Assembly (NCBI RefSeq): GCF_014839805.1
Contig: NC_051136.1
Coordinates: forward strand, 3,348,001-3,412,000
DNA: 64,000 bases
Origin: Manduca sexta
Taxonomy: Eukaryota > Arthropoda > Insecta > Lepidoptera > Sphingidae
Direction: 5' to 3'
In this document: one piece after another, positions 32,864-43,365 of the stretch
Layout of the letters: each line of letters begins with the position of its first letter
Position numbering within the stretch: position 1 is the stretch's first letter
Notes under the pieces: generated by a model
Seen by the model: only the letters and a program-made list of their open reading frames with translations
The model's database searches: none
Told to the model about the DNA's origin: nothing
Translations under genes and position numbers: made by a program

Positions 32864-33398
32864 GTAAGGTTAGGAACCCCTATTCCGTCTACGGGGGCAA
32901 GTCCGTCTTTTTGCAATGACGAAGGGCGGCATTGATAGCCGTATAGATAATAATAATAATAATATCAGCCCTGTATTATATACTTGCCCACTACTGAGCA
33001 CGGGCCTCCTCTACTACTGAGAGGGATTAGGCCTTAGTCCACCACGCTGGCCTAGTGCGGATTGGTAGACTTCACACATCTTCGAAATTCCTATAGAGAA
33101 CTTCTCGGATGTGCAGGTTTCCTCACGATGTTTTCCTTTACCGTTAAAGCGAACGATAAATTCACATAGAATACACACATGATTTTTTAGAAAAGTCAGA
33201 GGTGTGTGCCCTTGGGATTTGAACCGGCGGACGTTCGTCTTGGCAGACCGTTCCACACCCAACTAGGCTATCGCCGCGCCGTATAGATAAAAGACCCGAA
33301 AATCCCCTACTTATGAAAGCTGCTCTTCGATTAGAACATTCGTAATTGCAAAAACACGGATTTGCCCCCATAGATGGAATAGGGCCTCCTGACCTTAC
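32864..33398. mobile_element. Hairpin MITE (about 195 bp) split by a SINE
   Basis: The left arm (32864-32923, GTAAGGTTAGGAACCCCTAT ...) and right arm (33339-33398) are 60-base inverted repeats with 8 mismatches. Subtracting the SINE and one copy of its duplication leaves a unit of about 195 bp. No transposase frame is present. The host target duplication is unclear: the flanks are ATTAAT on the left and TTCAGT on the right. Confidence 0.8.
32938..33290 (-). mobile_element. SINE family A, full length, 13-bp target duplication
   Basis: GCCGTATAGATAA is perfect on both sides (32938-32950, 33278-33290). The body (32951-33277) is close to the 27.28 kb copy throughout. Both promoter boxes are present: TAGCCTAGTTGG, and GGTTCAAATCCC on the minus strand. 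It sits in the central part of the hairpin element at 32864-33398 and is therefore younger than it. Confidence 0.95.
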
Positions 33399-35481
33399 TT
33401 CAGTCCCTGTAACCCAATTTAGGGGAAGGGTCGGATAATTAATTTCTATGCTTTTACAAAAACGATTGGATTAAATTTCTACCATGACTGCCTGACTTTG
33501 ACTCTCGAGAAGTTAATCTCTGACAAGTCTTGAAAAAAACTACAGATCCCGATCCAGGAATTGAACTTGGGATATCTGAACCCTCATTTCACATCAATAC
33601 GCCGCCACGATACCAAGGACAAACCCAAACCAAAACTAAGCAAATATTAAATGAACAGAAATGAATACTTAAATATATTTAAACAAAGTTGCTATTTGTC
33701 AACGTCAAACGCAATATTCATGAAATATTGCAGTCAATTAGCGAGTTAAAGTCTCTAATCGAATATCCAGCCATATTGTTATAAAAGGTAATTATAATTT
33801 TGATCATTTTTTCGTAAGTAGTAAAGCACTTTTTGCATTGTCCTGTTGAATCTCCTCATTCTTAGCTATCTCCTTTTTATCTTTAAATTTCTTTAGACCC
33901 TATCTTCCTGGACGCTCTATTACAGTGACCCATTGACGAACCCCTTTTAATAGGCAGGGAGAGTATGCAATCTCGTATCTCGTATGCACCCTAAGATATT
34001 AATGACCTACTGCCTTTCCCCGCAGTGTTATTCGCTTGATGAAGTTCAGAGCTATTCTCAGATGCGTTTTTCCATGATAAAATATTACTGGCTTGTTGAT
34101 TACCTAGGGAGGTCATAATAAGAATGAAGGATAGAGATCATTGTTTTCATCATTTATTTATAGTGATAGTAGCAGATATTGTCGGAAAAGAAGATAATTG
34201 AAACAAACATTACGATGGTTTTACAAGGTAAATTGTCCGAGTATGCGTGGATACAAATTACAGGAATAAGGGAAAATATCCAAAGGTTTCTCGATTTTCG
34301 GAATGGAAATGTACCGGGCATTTCTCGAAGTATAAACAGATTTATTCAAAAACGGTTCTTGAAAATGCATATTCCAAGCCAAAATGACGGCAGTATCTAA
34401 GTATAAAGCCAAAATATGAATACCAATTTTGTATGATAAACCATAACTACCCATTACCGAAAGATTTGCCCATTCAATGAAATCAGTATTTAAAATCCAT
34501 TTAGTATTTTATACAATTTTTATTTCACTCGTACAGATCGTCAATTTCATTGGAAGAGGCATTTTTCCGGGTAATGAATCATTTCGCTGGATGTTTTAAT
34601 GGCAGTTTATTGATGGTCCCGTACTTATCGCCATAATCGTTTAACGGAACAAAAAGACAAACCAACAGCTAAATACTCAAATGAAATGTCGACAAACCAT
34701 GTATTTTGAAACTTTTGATGTCAGATTGAATGTATGTTTCCTGGGAAAAGTCGTTTGTGTTGGCTTTTTCATTGCTTTTTAAAGGAACTTGGTAATTTTA
34801 GTCCACATTTTCTTGTTGGTCTGCTGGGTACGATAACCTAAGGTCACGAAAGTTTAATTAGAACCCATGAGGTTGCCTGCCTTGTATTTTGTAATAAAAG
34901 TACATAATTCATTGGAACATGAGCATTAAGTTTAAATAAGGTTGCCGTAACTAGTAATAGGATAGAAATTAGTAAATAAATTATGTGGAGCTACAAAATA
35001 TGAGGCGGCATAATTATTATGACTGACTTGTTTGCCAAAACTTTTTGTCTCGGTCCCCACCTTTTGTCGCTCACGGAATCAGATGCGAGCGACTTTTTCT
35101 ATAATGCGTGGGTAATTATGCAACACTCCGAATGATCATTCATAACTTGTTCTGAATTATTTGTTTCACTTGTATTTGTTGTTTATGTAATGTTTGTGTA
35201 CATATTTATATTTTTTTATTTTTATTTGCGTAATACACCTACTTAGTGTCCGTACGTCACCCGGGGTAACTCATAGAAAATCAGCACTGCGGTATCAGAC
35301 TGGCACTGCAGCAAGAAGCTGAATGAGGTTTCCCATTGTTGGCACAATAGGTTTAATTTATTTTTCTAATTTTATGTTTTTATTCTCTTTTTGTTACTAT
35401 GTGCACGTTATACTGTTTGTGTGCAATAATAAATCTTTCCAAAACCGTTGTCCGCAGTTCAAAATCCAAGGCATCCACCTT
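33399..35481. other. Two kilobases without a supported gene
   Basis: 33540-33625 resembles a degraded tRNA-like SINE head in minus orientation ('ccaggaattgaacttgggat'). The frame at 34179-34400 (71-73 codons, ends SQNDGSI) has no recognised domain. The rest is AT-rich and apparently single copy. Confidence 0.3.
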
Positions 35482-35728
35482 TTTGCTGGTGGTAGGATAT
35501 ATTTTATATATGCCTGGATAGCGACCACCTTACCGCCATAGTGGCGCACGTAACTATGTCATATTCCGGGATCAGCCTTTGTATATCTGGTTCCAACAGG
35601 CCGGCATAATTGTGTCGACTGTCGACGGGTAATCACCTTTCGTCAATCAATATTCTATTGGACCCCAATCCACTTACCATTATGTGCAATGGGGCCACTT
35701 TTCCGTGCTTATAGTAAATAAAAAAAAA
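35482..35728 (+). mobile_element. Family C, full length (reference copy)
   Basis: It runs from 'ttgctggtggtaggatatat' through 'ggatagcgaccaccttaccg', 'cgggatcagcctttgtatat', 'ggttccaacaggccggcata', 'attgtgtcgactgtcgacgg', 'tccacttaccattatgtgca' and 'atggggccacttttccgtgc' to a poly-A tail. It carries no tRNA-like boxes, so it is a LINE 3' end or a LINE-derived short element rather than a tRNA SINE. Confidence 0.88.
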
Positions 35729-35820
35729 CAATTATCGATCACGTCAACGGTGAAGAAAGACATTCTGAGGGAACTTGCCTGCCTGAAAAATCTCCATAAT
35801 CAATTTTGAAGATAAACCCC

Positions 35821-35905
35821 CTTATTTATTTTATGTTACACTTTGTACACATAGTATATAGGCGGACTTAATGCCATGGGCATTCTCTCCCAGTCAACCT
35901 TGGGA
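35821..35905 (-). mobile_element. Family M tail, reverse orientation
   Basis: T/A-rich leader, 'ggcggacttaatgccatggg' and 'cattctctcccagtcaacct': the complement of the copy at 14947-15044. It abuts the MITE that starts at 35909. Confidence 0.6.
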
Positions 35906-35908
35906 TTA

Positions 35909-36131
35909 TTCATAAACGTTATTTATCTAAGGATGGAGCATTACTGTGATAACAACTCTGTTTCTCAGTGATGACGGCATGGCAGCCTTCGCAGTGCGTA
36001 GACATAGGGTCGATGTGATTGGCTAATATTGAGATATAATTTTAATCTAGTTGGCTGTCAGATAAACAAAGCTGAGAAACAGACTTGTTATCACAATAAT
36101 GCTCCGTCCTTAGATAAATAACGTTTATGAA
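35909..36131. mobile_element. 223-bp MITE with 60-bp terminal inverted repeats
   Basis: TIRs at 35909-35968 and 36072-36131 begin TTCATAAACGTTATTTATCT and differ at 3 of 60 positions. The 103-base centre has no open frame. Flanks do not show an obvious duplication, so the superfamily is uncertain. Confidence 0.85.
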
Positions 36132-36160
36132 GGGGCTAAGTCTTTAGCTTAAGATAAGTA

Positions 36161-36390
36161 GCCCAGCGTGGTGGACTAAAGCCTTAACCCTCTCAGTAAA
36201 CTAGGTCCGTGCTCGGCAGTGGACAATCATCATCATCTCAGCCACAGGAAGTCCACTGCCGAACATAGGCCTCCCCCAAGGATCTCCACGTCGACCTGTT
36301 GGAATCGGCCTGCATCCAGCGACATCCTGCGACCCTAGCCAGGTCGTCTGTCCACCTTGTAGGCAGTGGACAATATATGAATGATGTATT
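36161..36390 (+). mobile_element. SINE family A fragment interrupted by an RTE end
   Basis: 'gcccagcgtggtggactaaa', 'gccttaaccctctcagtaaa' and 'gtccgtgctcggcagtggac' (36161-36227) continue after the insertion at 36375 with 'atatatgaatgatgtatt', which matches the final stretch of SINE A. The 5' part is missing. Confidence 0.75.
36215..36374 (-). mobile_element. Family G: RTE-type LINE 3' end with 13-bp target duplication
   Basis: GGCAGTGGACAAT is repeated perfectly at 36215-36227 and 36362-36374. The 134-base body on the minus strand encodes RWTDDLARVAGCRWMQAD, then RSTWRSLGEAYVRQWTSCG and a stop (36238-36360), followed by the GAT-repeat tail. This is the intact C-terminus of an RTE-class reverse transcriptase, 5'-truncated on insertion. 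The intact frame and perfect duplication make it the youngest of the four G copies. Confidence 0.9.
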
Positions 36391-36720
36391 TGCATTACAT
36401 GACTGCCGATTGTTTTCGCACATAGTTGCGATCGCAATTGTTTTGTTTGACCGATAACATGGACGGTTAGGTGGTTATATATGCCAAGGTTTAATAAAGG
36501 TTATTGATGTAGGACGCTACAATACGCAGGTCATTCGCAATTGTTCTGAATGACGTGTTTTCCGTTCAGGCTTGTCTGTTACAATTGTTATTGTTTTTAT
36601 TATTATTTTACATATACGTAAGATTAGAGTTTTGTGGCAAAAATGTTAAGCTCCTATTAATTTAACATGAAAGATTTTGTTTATTATTGAATAAAAAATA
36701 AATATAAAATAAGTAGTCTT
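36391..36720. other. No recognised feature
   Basis: Apparently single-copy AT-rich sequence. Confidence 0.35.
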
Positions 36721-36906
36721 TGTTTTTTTTACACCGGTTAGGTAGCGTAACCCGTGCACCTGATGGTAAGTGGTACGGGATCCAATGGAATATTGACTGA
36801 CGAGAGATGATTACCCCTCGACAGTCAACACAATTATGCCGGCCTGTTGGAACCGGATATACACAGGCTGGTCCCGGACGCACTCATGTAGGCCATTATG
36901 GCGAGT
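36721..36906 (-). mobile_element. Family C, 5' truncated
   Basis: Poly-T, then 'cgtgcacctgatggtaagtg', 'tgacgagagatgattacccc', 'tcgacagtcaacacaattat', 'gccggcctgttggaaccgga' and 'catgtaggccattatggcga'. It ends within the upstream part of C. Confidence 0.85.
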
Positions 36907-36974
36907 TGTAGTTTGAGTAAACGGTTGCTGTTTAATTTAATAATAATGCAGATTCTAAACAAAAAAATTAGTAC

Positions 36975-37058
36975 ACTTTGCCCTACCCGAGATTTGAACC
37001 CGAGACCTCAGAGCGATGTCATAACGCACACACAATACAATTACGTCATCGAAGCATT
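36975..37058 (-). mobile_element. SINE family D head fragment
   Basis: 'actttgccctacccgagatt', TGAACCCGAGACCTCAGAGC and 'caatacaattacgtcatcga' are the complement of the D tRNA-like head, with both boxes recognisable. The body and tail are gone. Confidence 0.7.
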
Positions 37059-37370
37059 CTTGATGGAAACCTGAATAACAACGTTAATATTCATGGAAAC
37101 TTCTACATGACTATCGCAATTCGGAGCACACTGATCTGCGGTTTGTTGGATAATGGGAACATTGCTCGTTGACGTTTTCTAGTTCAAAATTGCCTAAGCA
37201 CGTCATAGTTCCAAAAAAAGAATCTTGAAGTGCAATAGCCATTAAAATTTATGTGGAATGTATAATTTATTTTCAAAAACACAATTATGGTAACTTGACA
37301 TTATAATTATAACTAATGTCAACGTACTTCGATGAGCTCGAAGAATTTTAGTGTTGGGTGTTATATCATT

Positions 37371-37768
37371 ACTAGCTTTTGCTCGCGGCTTCGCCTGCGT
37401 GAAGGAGTTTTCCGGGATAAAAGTCCACTGTATGATAAAAGTTTTGCTACATATTTTCCCGGTACTGATAGGTTCAAACTAATTTTATCCCCATGAAGGT
37501 TGAACTTATCAAAATCCTATTTAGGCGAACGTCTTCATCATAGTAGCTCCAATCTTTAATTTCAGTTCAATCAGTCGAAAATCTAAGAAGATTTATACAA
37601 ACTTCCATCCCCTATTTTATCCCCTTAGGGGTGGAATTTATCAAAATCCTTTCTTAGGGGATGTCTACGTCATAACATCTACCTACATGCCAAATTTCTG
37701 TCCGATCCGTCCAGTGGTTTGGGCTGTGCGTTGATAGATCGCTATATCAGTCAGTCACCTTGGAGTTA
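37371..37768 (+). mobile_element. Family F LINE tail, longest copy
   Basis: It starts ACTAGCTTTTGCTCGCGGCT followed by TCGCCTGCGTGAAGG. A 'ccccatgaaggttgaactta' and 'tcaaaatccta' block is followed about 130 bases later by a diverged repeat of itself ('ccccttaggggtggaattta', 'tcaaaatccttt'). Next come 'tgccaaatttctgtccgatc' and 'cgtccagtggtttgggctgt', and a tail with 'cagtcagtcacct'. It is a non-coding retroelement tail of a kind very common in Lepidoptera. Confidence 0.75.
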
Positions 37769-38332
37769 TATATAACTCGAAGACTCATGGGTCTGGTCAA
37801 AGTGTCGAGTGCAGTATAGTGACTCGCAGTACTTTATACCAAAGTTCGATTGTTAATATTATCAGCGGCTATAATTTTTAGCGAGTACATTGTACAAAAA
37901 TCATCAAAATGCACAAAGCCTTGATATTTCACGCGTGCAAATCGCACAAAACAAATACTGCTATCTAAAAACGGTATTAATATTTATTAAATTCAAATAT
38001 TCCAAATCCAGTAATAAGCGAATCTATTACTGATAAAAACCAAAATTTACCAACATCCCGAACAAAACCGCGTACGGCCGAACATTATTTTACAAAAGTG
38101 ACATAAGCCACTTAGCATAAATTAATTTATTCATAATTTATGACCCATACGGGTGTGTTCTAACAAGAGCCCATGGGTATCCCGCGGGAGTTGTTCGCTG
38201 CGTATTAGCTCCTTCATTATTTATTGTTAATGTTTTATTGTACAGGAATTTCAACTTGGACTGTCTTGTCGAGGTGTTCTTTTTGATTATTCTTTTATTT
38301 TAAGCGTGGTGGTGTTTATTTTGTTCTATAAA
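37769..38332. other. No recognised feature
   Basis: AT-rich, with no repeat or exon recognised. Confidence 0.4.
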
Positions 38333-38476
38333 CATTTTTTAACGTGACCACCTGATGGTTAGTGGAGTCGTGTCCATTTAAGATATGAATATTCCTCGCC
38401 AGTCGATTTTATAATACTGTCAATCTGATCCTGGTACTCAGCTCAACGACGAATACTAATTTCCTACCACCAGCAA
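38333..38476 (-). mobile_element. Family C, diverged, reverse orientation
   Basis: 'gaccacctgatggttagtgg', 'atgaatattcctcgccagtc', 'tgatcctggtactcagctca' and 'ttcctaccaccagcaatc' in C order on the minus strand, with internal deletions. Confidence 0.7.
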
Positions 38477-38559
38477 TCTTTTTATTTTCGTAAGCAATAA
38501 TAATAATGAATGTTACTTCTGCACCCACAGACAATTTTATGTATGTATGTATATGTATA

Positions 38560-38690
38560 TCTTCAACAATCCGGCATAAATGTCGACTGTCGAGGGGTAA
38601 TCGTTTCTCGTCAGTCGACATTATAATGGATTACACTCCACTTACAATTAGATACAGTAGGGTCACTTGGCCGTATCCGTTCAAACAAAA
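38560..38690 (+). mobile_element. Family C 3' end, forward orientation
   Basis: 'caacaatccggcataaatgt', 'cgactgtcgaggggtaatcg', 'tttctcgtcagtcgacatta' and 'gtagggtcacttggccgtat'. With the preceding copy it forms a divergent inverted pair 84 bases apart. Confidence 0.75.
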
Positions 38691-40100
38691 TATGGATACA
38701 CATTTCAAAACATTCCGAGATTTCTGGCAATATATTATCAGTAATTATTTACCACAATCCAGGGCGAACTCTATTTATTATACATTCGAAGGGCCCCATC
38801 GTTAATTGAATTAAAGGCTTCGTTCCTTCATACCTGTGTCGGTAATAAAATTAGCATTTAATATTCATTCAATAACGGATATTCCAAATATTTGGTTGTA
38901 TCGGAATTCAGTACGCCGTAGTGCGTATATCGTGGGATAATCAAAGAATAAGCGGAACAGAAGCGAAAGTCCTTTGTTCTGTGTATACAGTAATACCTGA
39001 GATAGGTTTGACCTTTAAGTCGGATTGGGAATTGTTTAAACAGCTCTGTATTGTTAAATTCTACTAGCTGAAATTATTTTAAAATTAATCATTTAAAAGT
39101 CCATCGACGGAATACACTTCGTTATCACACAGCAAGAAAATTACCTCCATCTCTTGATACAAAATTACAGATTGTCATTTCAATCAATATATTATCGACT
39201 GATTTTCCGGCATGAGGTTCAATGGTTCATTTCCCATTTAGTAAATTGTTTTGAATGTCTTTGATTTTTTTTTCAATTCAGTTATAGAACGTTCATCAAT
39301 ATATGTATATAAATACATATTACTCCATTCATATAACAGTTTTTTAAATCTTCATATTTGAAATCCACGCACGTCTACAGATTTTAATAAATACTATATT
39401 AATAATCCTATCTGTTATTATGTTTATTCTTTGCCTCAGGTACATATTATGTTGTATATTCGCGTGCATGAGCAACGTAGTCAATTAATATTTACCATCG
39501 TAATTAACTTTTGGTAAATAACACGCTTGTCAAATAAAAACATTTGTGGAACCCTGTTGGGCGGTTTAATTTAGCAGTCTAGGTTTTTAGACGACAAATT
39601 AGTAACCACGTAGCACCTTACCTTGTTGAAGGAGTTGACCTTCACGCAAATTAACACAAACACTTAATGCCTAAAAATTTATAACGTAGTACATTTTACT
39701 ATCTATAAATAAATTTTAAAAGAAGAATGATTTAGTGATCACAAAATGACCCCGATACAAAATATAATCTGCGTTCCTTTCTCACTCTTTAGGTCTTACA
39801 AGCCTTTTACTTTTTAATGACACGGCTAAATAGGTTTAGGTTTAACATATCAAACATTAAACATATTTCATTAAGATTTTAGATGTAAATCATAATGGAA
39901 TACCAAAAAATTGTGACATTGAGAACTTCTATCAAGATATGGCTTACGACCTTCGCATGCAAAGCTTTGTACTTGATAGATTTAAATGTAAAATTACCTT
40001 TATTTTTTAACATAATGACATAAAAAATTGGGTGTACTTTATAAAGATATACCTCAGTTATTTGAGTTTAACATTTGTGCCCCATAATAGCGTTAGTTTT
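38691..40100. other. 1.4 kb without recognised repeats or exons
   Basis: AT-rich. The frame 38506-38805 overlaps the C repeat and is not credible. Confidence 0.35.
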
Positions 40101-40101
40101 T

Positions 40102-40189
40102 TTCGGTGGAAAAAAACGCGTTATTGCTATTACCACTTGGAGGATGAATGGAATGGTTATGTTGGTTTCACCGGTCTTACGGCCCAATG
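40102..40189 (+). mobile_element. Family L fragment
   Basis: 'ttcggtggaaaaaaacgcgt', 'tattgctattaccacttgga', 'ggatgaatggaatggttatg' and 'caccggtcttacggcccaat' match the reverse complement of 62846-63120, where the element is longer. Confidence 0.7.
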
Positions 40190-40805
40190 AATGACGTAAA
40201 CCTGCTCTATAAGATTTTGAGACGGATGTATTGTCAAATTAAAGATTCACTAGTTGCTTCTCTGTCTTAGTATTAAGTTATACAGTTGTGACGTTTATAG
40301 TATACTATGGGTTATTACAATATTTAGGCATTTATTCAAACAAATACGCCTACTTTAATGGGATTCTATAATTATCTTAATAATTGAAGTAGTATTTTTT
40401 TGGATTCTATCTTATTCACTGGTGTTTTGTGTCATAGATTTTATACTACATTTAAGTTCATGTTAAATCATAGTGAATATTTTATAAAAATTTTAGGAAG
40501 AAAAGAAAATCACATAATTATGATTATATAAATCAAGTCACTAGAGGTAGAATACATTAACAACTTCTTCGTAATTTAATATTTCATGGTAGGGGCTGTA
40601 AATACTCTAAGAGGCATTGAAGGTATTCAAGTAACTGCCCTTAAGAATACAATTGATTTTTTGCATTGCTATGGTAAAATTTATAAAGTCCTCGCTTGCA
40701 AAAAGTTGCAAAATTGACTCGTCGTGTTAATCGGATTATTTATATACTGAACTTGAGAACACGTTACTGTTTTCGAGAAAATAAAAAAAAAATATCAAAA
40801 ATATG
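40190..40805. other. No recognised feature
   Basis: AT-rich. Confidence 0.4.
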
Positions 40806-40935
40806 TCTTATGTTTACGCGAATGTTGAGATTGAAACTATTTTTCGGATTTTATCCCGGGTTTTTGTATAATCATTTTCCACCGACGTTTCACAGACTGC
40901 AGCTTTCACGGTCACGGACAGGACTGAGGTGTTAT
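40806..40935 (+). mobile_element. Family E repeat
   Basis: 'tatgtttacgcgaatgttga', 'gattgaaactatttttcgga', 'ttttatcccgggttt', 'ccgacgtttcacagactgca' and 'cggtcacgga'. It shows the fuller 5' part of family E shared with 52714-52835. Confidence 0.7.
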
Positions 40936-41421
40936 TGGTCCAAAAAGTAAAAGTTACAAAAAATCTAAATTTCACAATTAATCGAAAAATAGTTTTATTT
41001 TAATGATTAAAAAGATTTCATTTAGGACACGATGGTGTCTATCCAGTCTGATATAATGTATTCGGCAACCGCTCACAACCAACCTAGAAAAGTTTTTGGA
41101 GTATTATAACATTTATTGATAATGAACTGATTTTGACTAATAAATGTGTATTTCATCAAAGCGTTTTAGACAAAAGGCTTTTCAAAGCCGGTGCTGCTCA
41201 GTCTATTGATTGAAACTATATTACGTGGAAGGAGACAGGGGTAACAAACTAGTAGACGATTAATCTTAAAAATAACAATATGATATTCTGCCAATATTTT
41301 GTCAACTCAGACTCCGTGACGCAGCATGCGAAGAGTTAATTGTGAATATAGATGCTGAGGTCGATTTGCGCTTTAAACAAATGTGTGGTCTGTAAATATT
41401 TCGGATCTGAACGTTTCAACC

Positions 41422-41815
41422 AACATTCTTGTAAATCTTAAAATCCATAATAAAGAGTACTCGTATATTTGTAGTACGTACTGGATTGTCGGATCTACAG
41501 GGTGTTATATATTTAATATTCTTATACATGTAACAATTCATAATAAAGAGTACTCGTATATTTATAGTACGTACTGGATTTACGGATCTACAGGATGTTA
41601 TATATTTAACATTCTTATATATTGAAAACTCTTAACTTTCTTATACATCTAACAATACATAATAAAGAGTAATCGCATTTTTGTAGTATGTACTGGATTG
41701 ACGGATCTACAGGGTGTTATATATCTAACATTCTTATATATCTAATAATCCATAATAAAGAATAATCGCATATTTATAGTAAGTACTGGATTGACGGATC
41801 TACAGGGTGTTATAA
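41422..41815. repeat. Minisatellite: four units of about 93 bp
   Basis: The marker CATAATAAAGAGTA recurs at 41446, 41539 and 41658, and as CATAATAAAGAATA at 41751. This gives periods of 93, 119 and 93 bases; the second unit carries about 26 extra bases. Each unit also has GTACTGGAT, CGGATCTACAGG and TGTTATA. Because 93 is divisible by three, the first two units read through as a repeated peptide (IHNKEYSYI... and YIFNILI), which is a by-product rather than evidence of a protein. Confidence 0.9.
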
Positions 41816-41994
41816 TTTATTAAATATATATTTTATTAGAGATTAACGTAGTTGCAGCGCAAAAGCTAAACTAAGTTCGTTTAGCGTGCATGGCGGGCAG
41901 ACCACAAACTATGTAAACTAACCTATGTTCTGTGTGTAATTTTCCCAGCTATGCGAGCTATCTTACTTTATTGAAATAAAACTGTTTAACGGAG

Positions 41995-42050
41995 TACATC
42001 CCGTGACCATAGGGGGTGCGCTTCGAAACGTCTAGAGTAAAATTGAACAT
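41995..42050 (-). mobile_element. Family E core fragment
   Basis: 'catcccgtgaccataggggg' and 'tgcgcttcgaaacgtctaga' are a diverged minus-strand match to the E core. It is inverted relative to the copy at 40806, with the minisatellite between them. Confidence 0.5.
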
Positions 42051-42197
42051 AAAAAAATGTCAAACCGTTAATTAGTACTTTTAATGTAAAATATTCGTGT
42101 AATATAAGAAATTAGCATAGTTGTTGGTCTGAGACCAGAGTAATGATAATTTACAAAAATACAAAGAAGTAAACGCCACTGGTACATATTTAATGAA

Positions 42198-43365
42198 TAG
42201 GGGACCGGACAGGTATTACCAAAAAATCTGAAATTCAGTTTAAAGTAAAGTTTGTAATATTAAAAATATTATCTCATATTTATTTTTGTAAAAGAGTTGT
42301 GATTTGTATTTTTAAATCAATAAATAAAATACAATAATTATAATATTTTTAGTCTATTCTTTACGGCAAATGAAACACCAATCACGGCGCATGACGTCAC
42401 ACGTGGGTAAAATGTAAACAAACAGACGTCATCTGGATGTCATACCGCGTTGTGTTATTTTAATGCTTTAAATGTGTTTTTTGACACAGAACTGCTCTAA
42501 TAATTTGATGTAAGTAAATAAAAAATAGTGTTTCGGTTTAAAATAAATCGATGAATATTTCAATTAATTAAATCATTTGTACACCCAGGTAGGTTATGGT
42601 TATGAGATGTATTTATTTATGTTTTAGCTGCCACATGATATGGAATAGAATATTTATTTATATAGAATTCTGGTTGTTACACAGTAACCTGAGATTGCCT
42701 GAGATTAACACGGTCTATGCAGTGTTGCCAGATCATAATTTCTCTTTACCCCAGGATTATTTGGAATTTAAAATTTTACCCTTAAATCAATCATAAATAA
42801 TTCGTTACTTTTTTTTTCTACATCTTTATCTATGCAGACGCCACTTCTTTCTTCACTTCCACTTCAATAATTATTAATTTAATTATCTCATTTTATTAGG
42901 AACAACTAGCTGTACATGAAAATTGTATTGAAAAAAAAAGATTATAATTGTTTCATGGCCTACAATTTTTGTAGGAAACATCTTTCTCTAAGCTCAATAT
43001 TTATTACAATACCGTGAAACAATAGCTTTAATACCTTAACTCGTAGAATTACCCCAAAAATTACCATAAAAAAAATACCCTGCTGATTCAGTTTTACCCT
43101 AAATCTAGGGTAAATAACCCTAATCTAGCATTATTAAATCACTGTTCAAATGACAAGACTTGTCAAGTTGCTTTATCCACGTATGACGTCACACGAGACG
43201 AAATGACATAATGTAGCGTTTGCGCGGGAATTATAGCTATTTAACATTTAGGCATGGTTTTATGTACTTTTTAAGCTTTATTTGTGCAAAATACTATTTT
43301 TCTTGGCTATTTATATCCACAATGATCAATTTAAAACACCTTCTGAAAATTTGTCCGGTCCCCTA
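42198..43365. mobile_element. TA-flanked 1.16 kb non-autonomous DNA element with subterminal TGACGTCA
   Basis: GGGGACCGGACA (42200-42211) and its exact complement at the other end (43352-43363) form short terminal inverted repeats flanked by TA on both sides, a Tc1/mariner-like target. Each end carries a perfect TGACGTCA palindrome followed by CACG about 190 bases in (42392-42399 and 43184-43191). The spacing is nearly symmetric, suggesting subterminal transposase or host-factor sites. The interior has A-rich and TTACCC-rich stretches and only short unsupported frames. Confidence 0.7.

Noticed and set aside
34179..34400. Frame ending in KMHIPSQNDGSI, preceded by a possible acceptor
   Set aside because: There is no good donor, the composition is AT-driven, and no domain is recognised.
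41383..41625. Repetitive protein (repeated peptide around HNKEYSYI)
   Set aside because: It is produced by a non-coding 93-bp tandem repeat whose period is divisible by three; later units break the frame.
41422..41815. CRISPR-like array
   Set aside because: The units are contiguous 93-bp tandem repeats without unique spacers, in a eukaryotic context.
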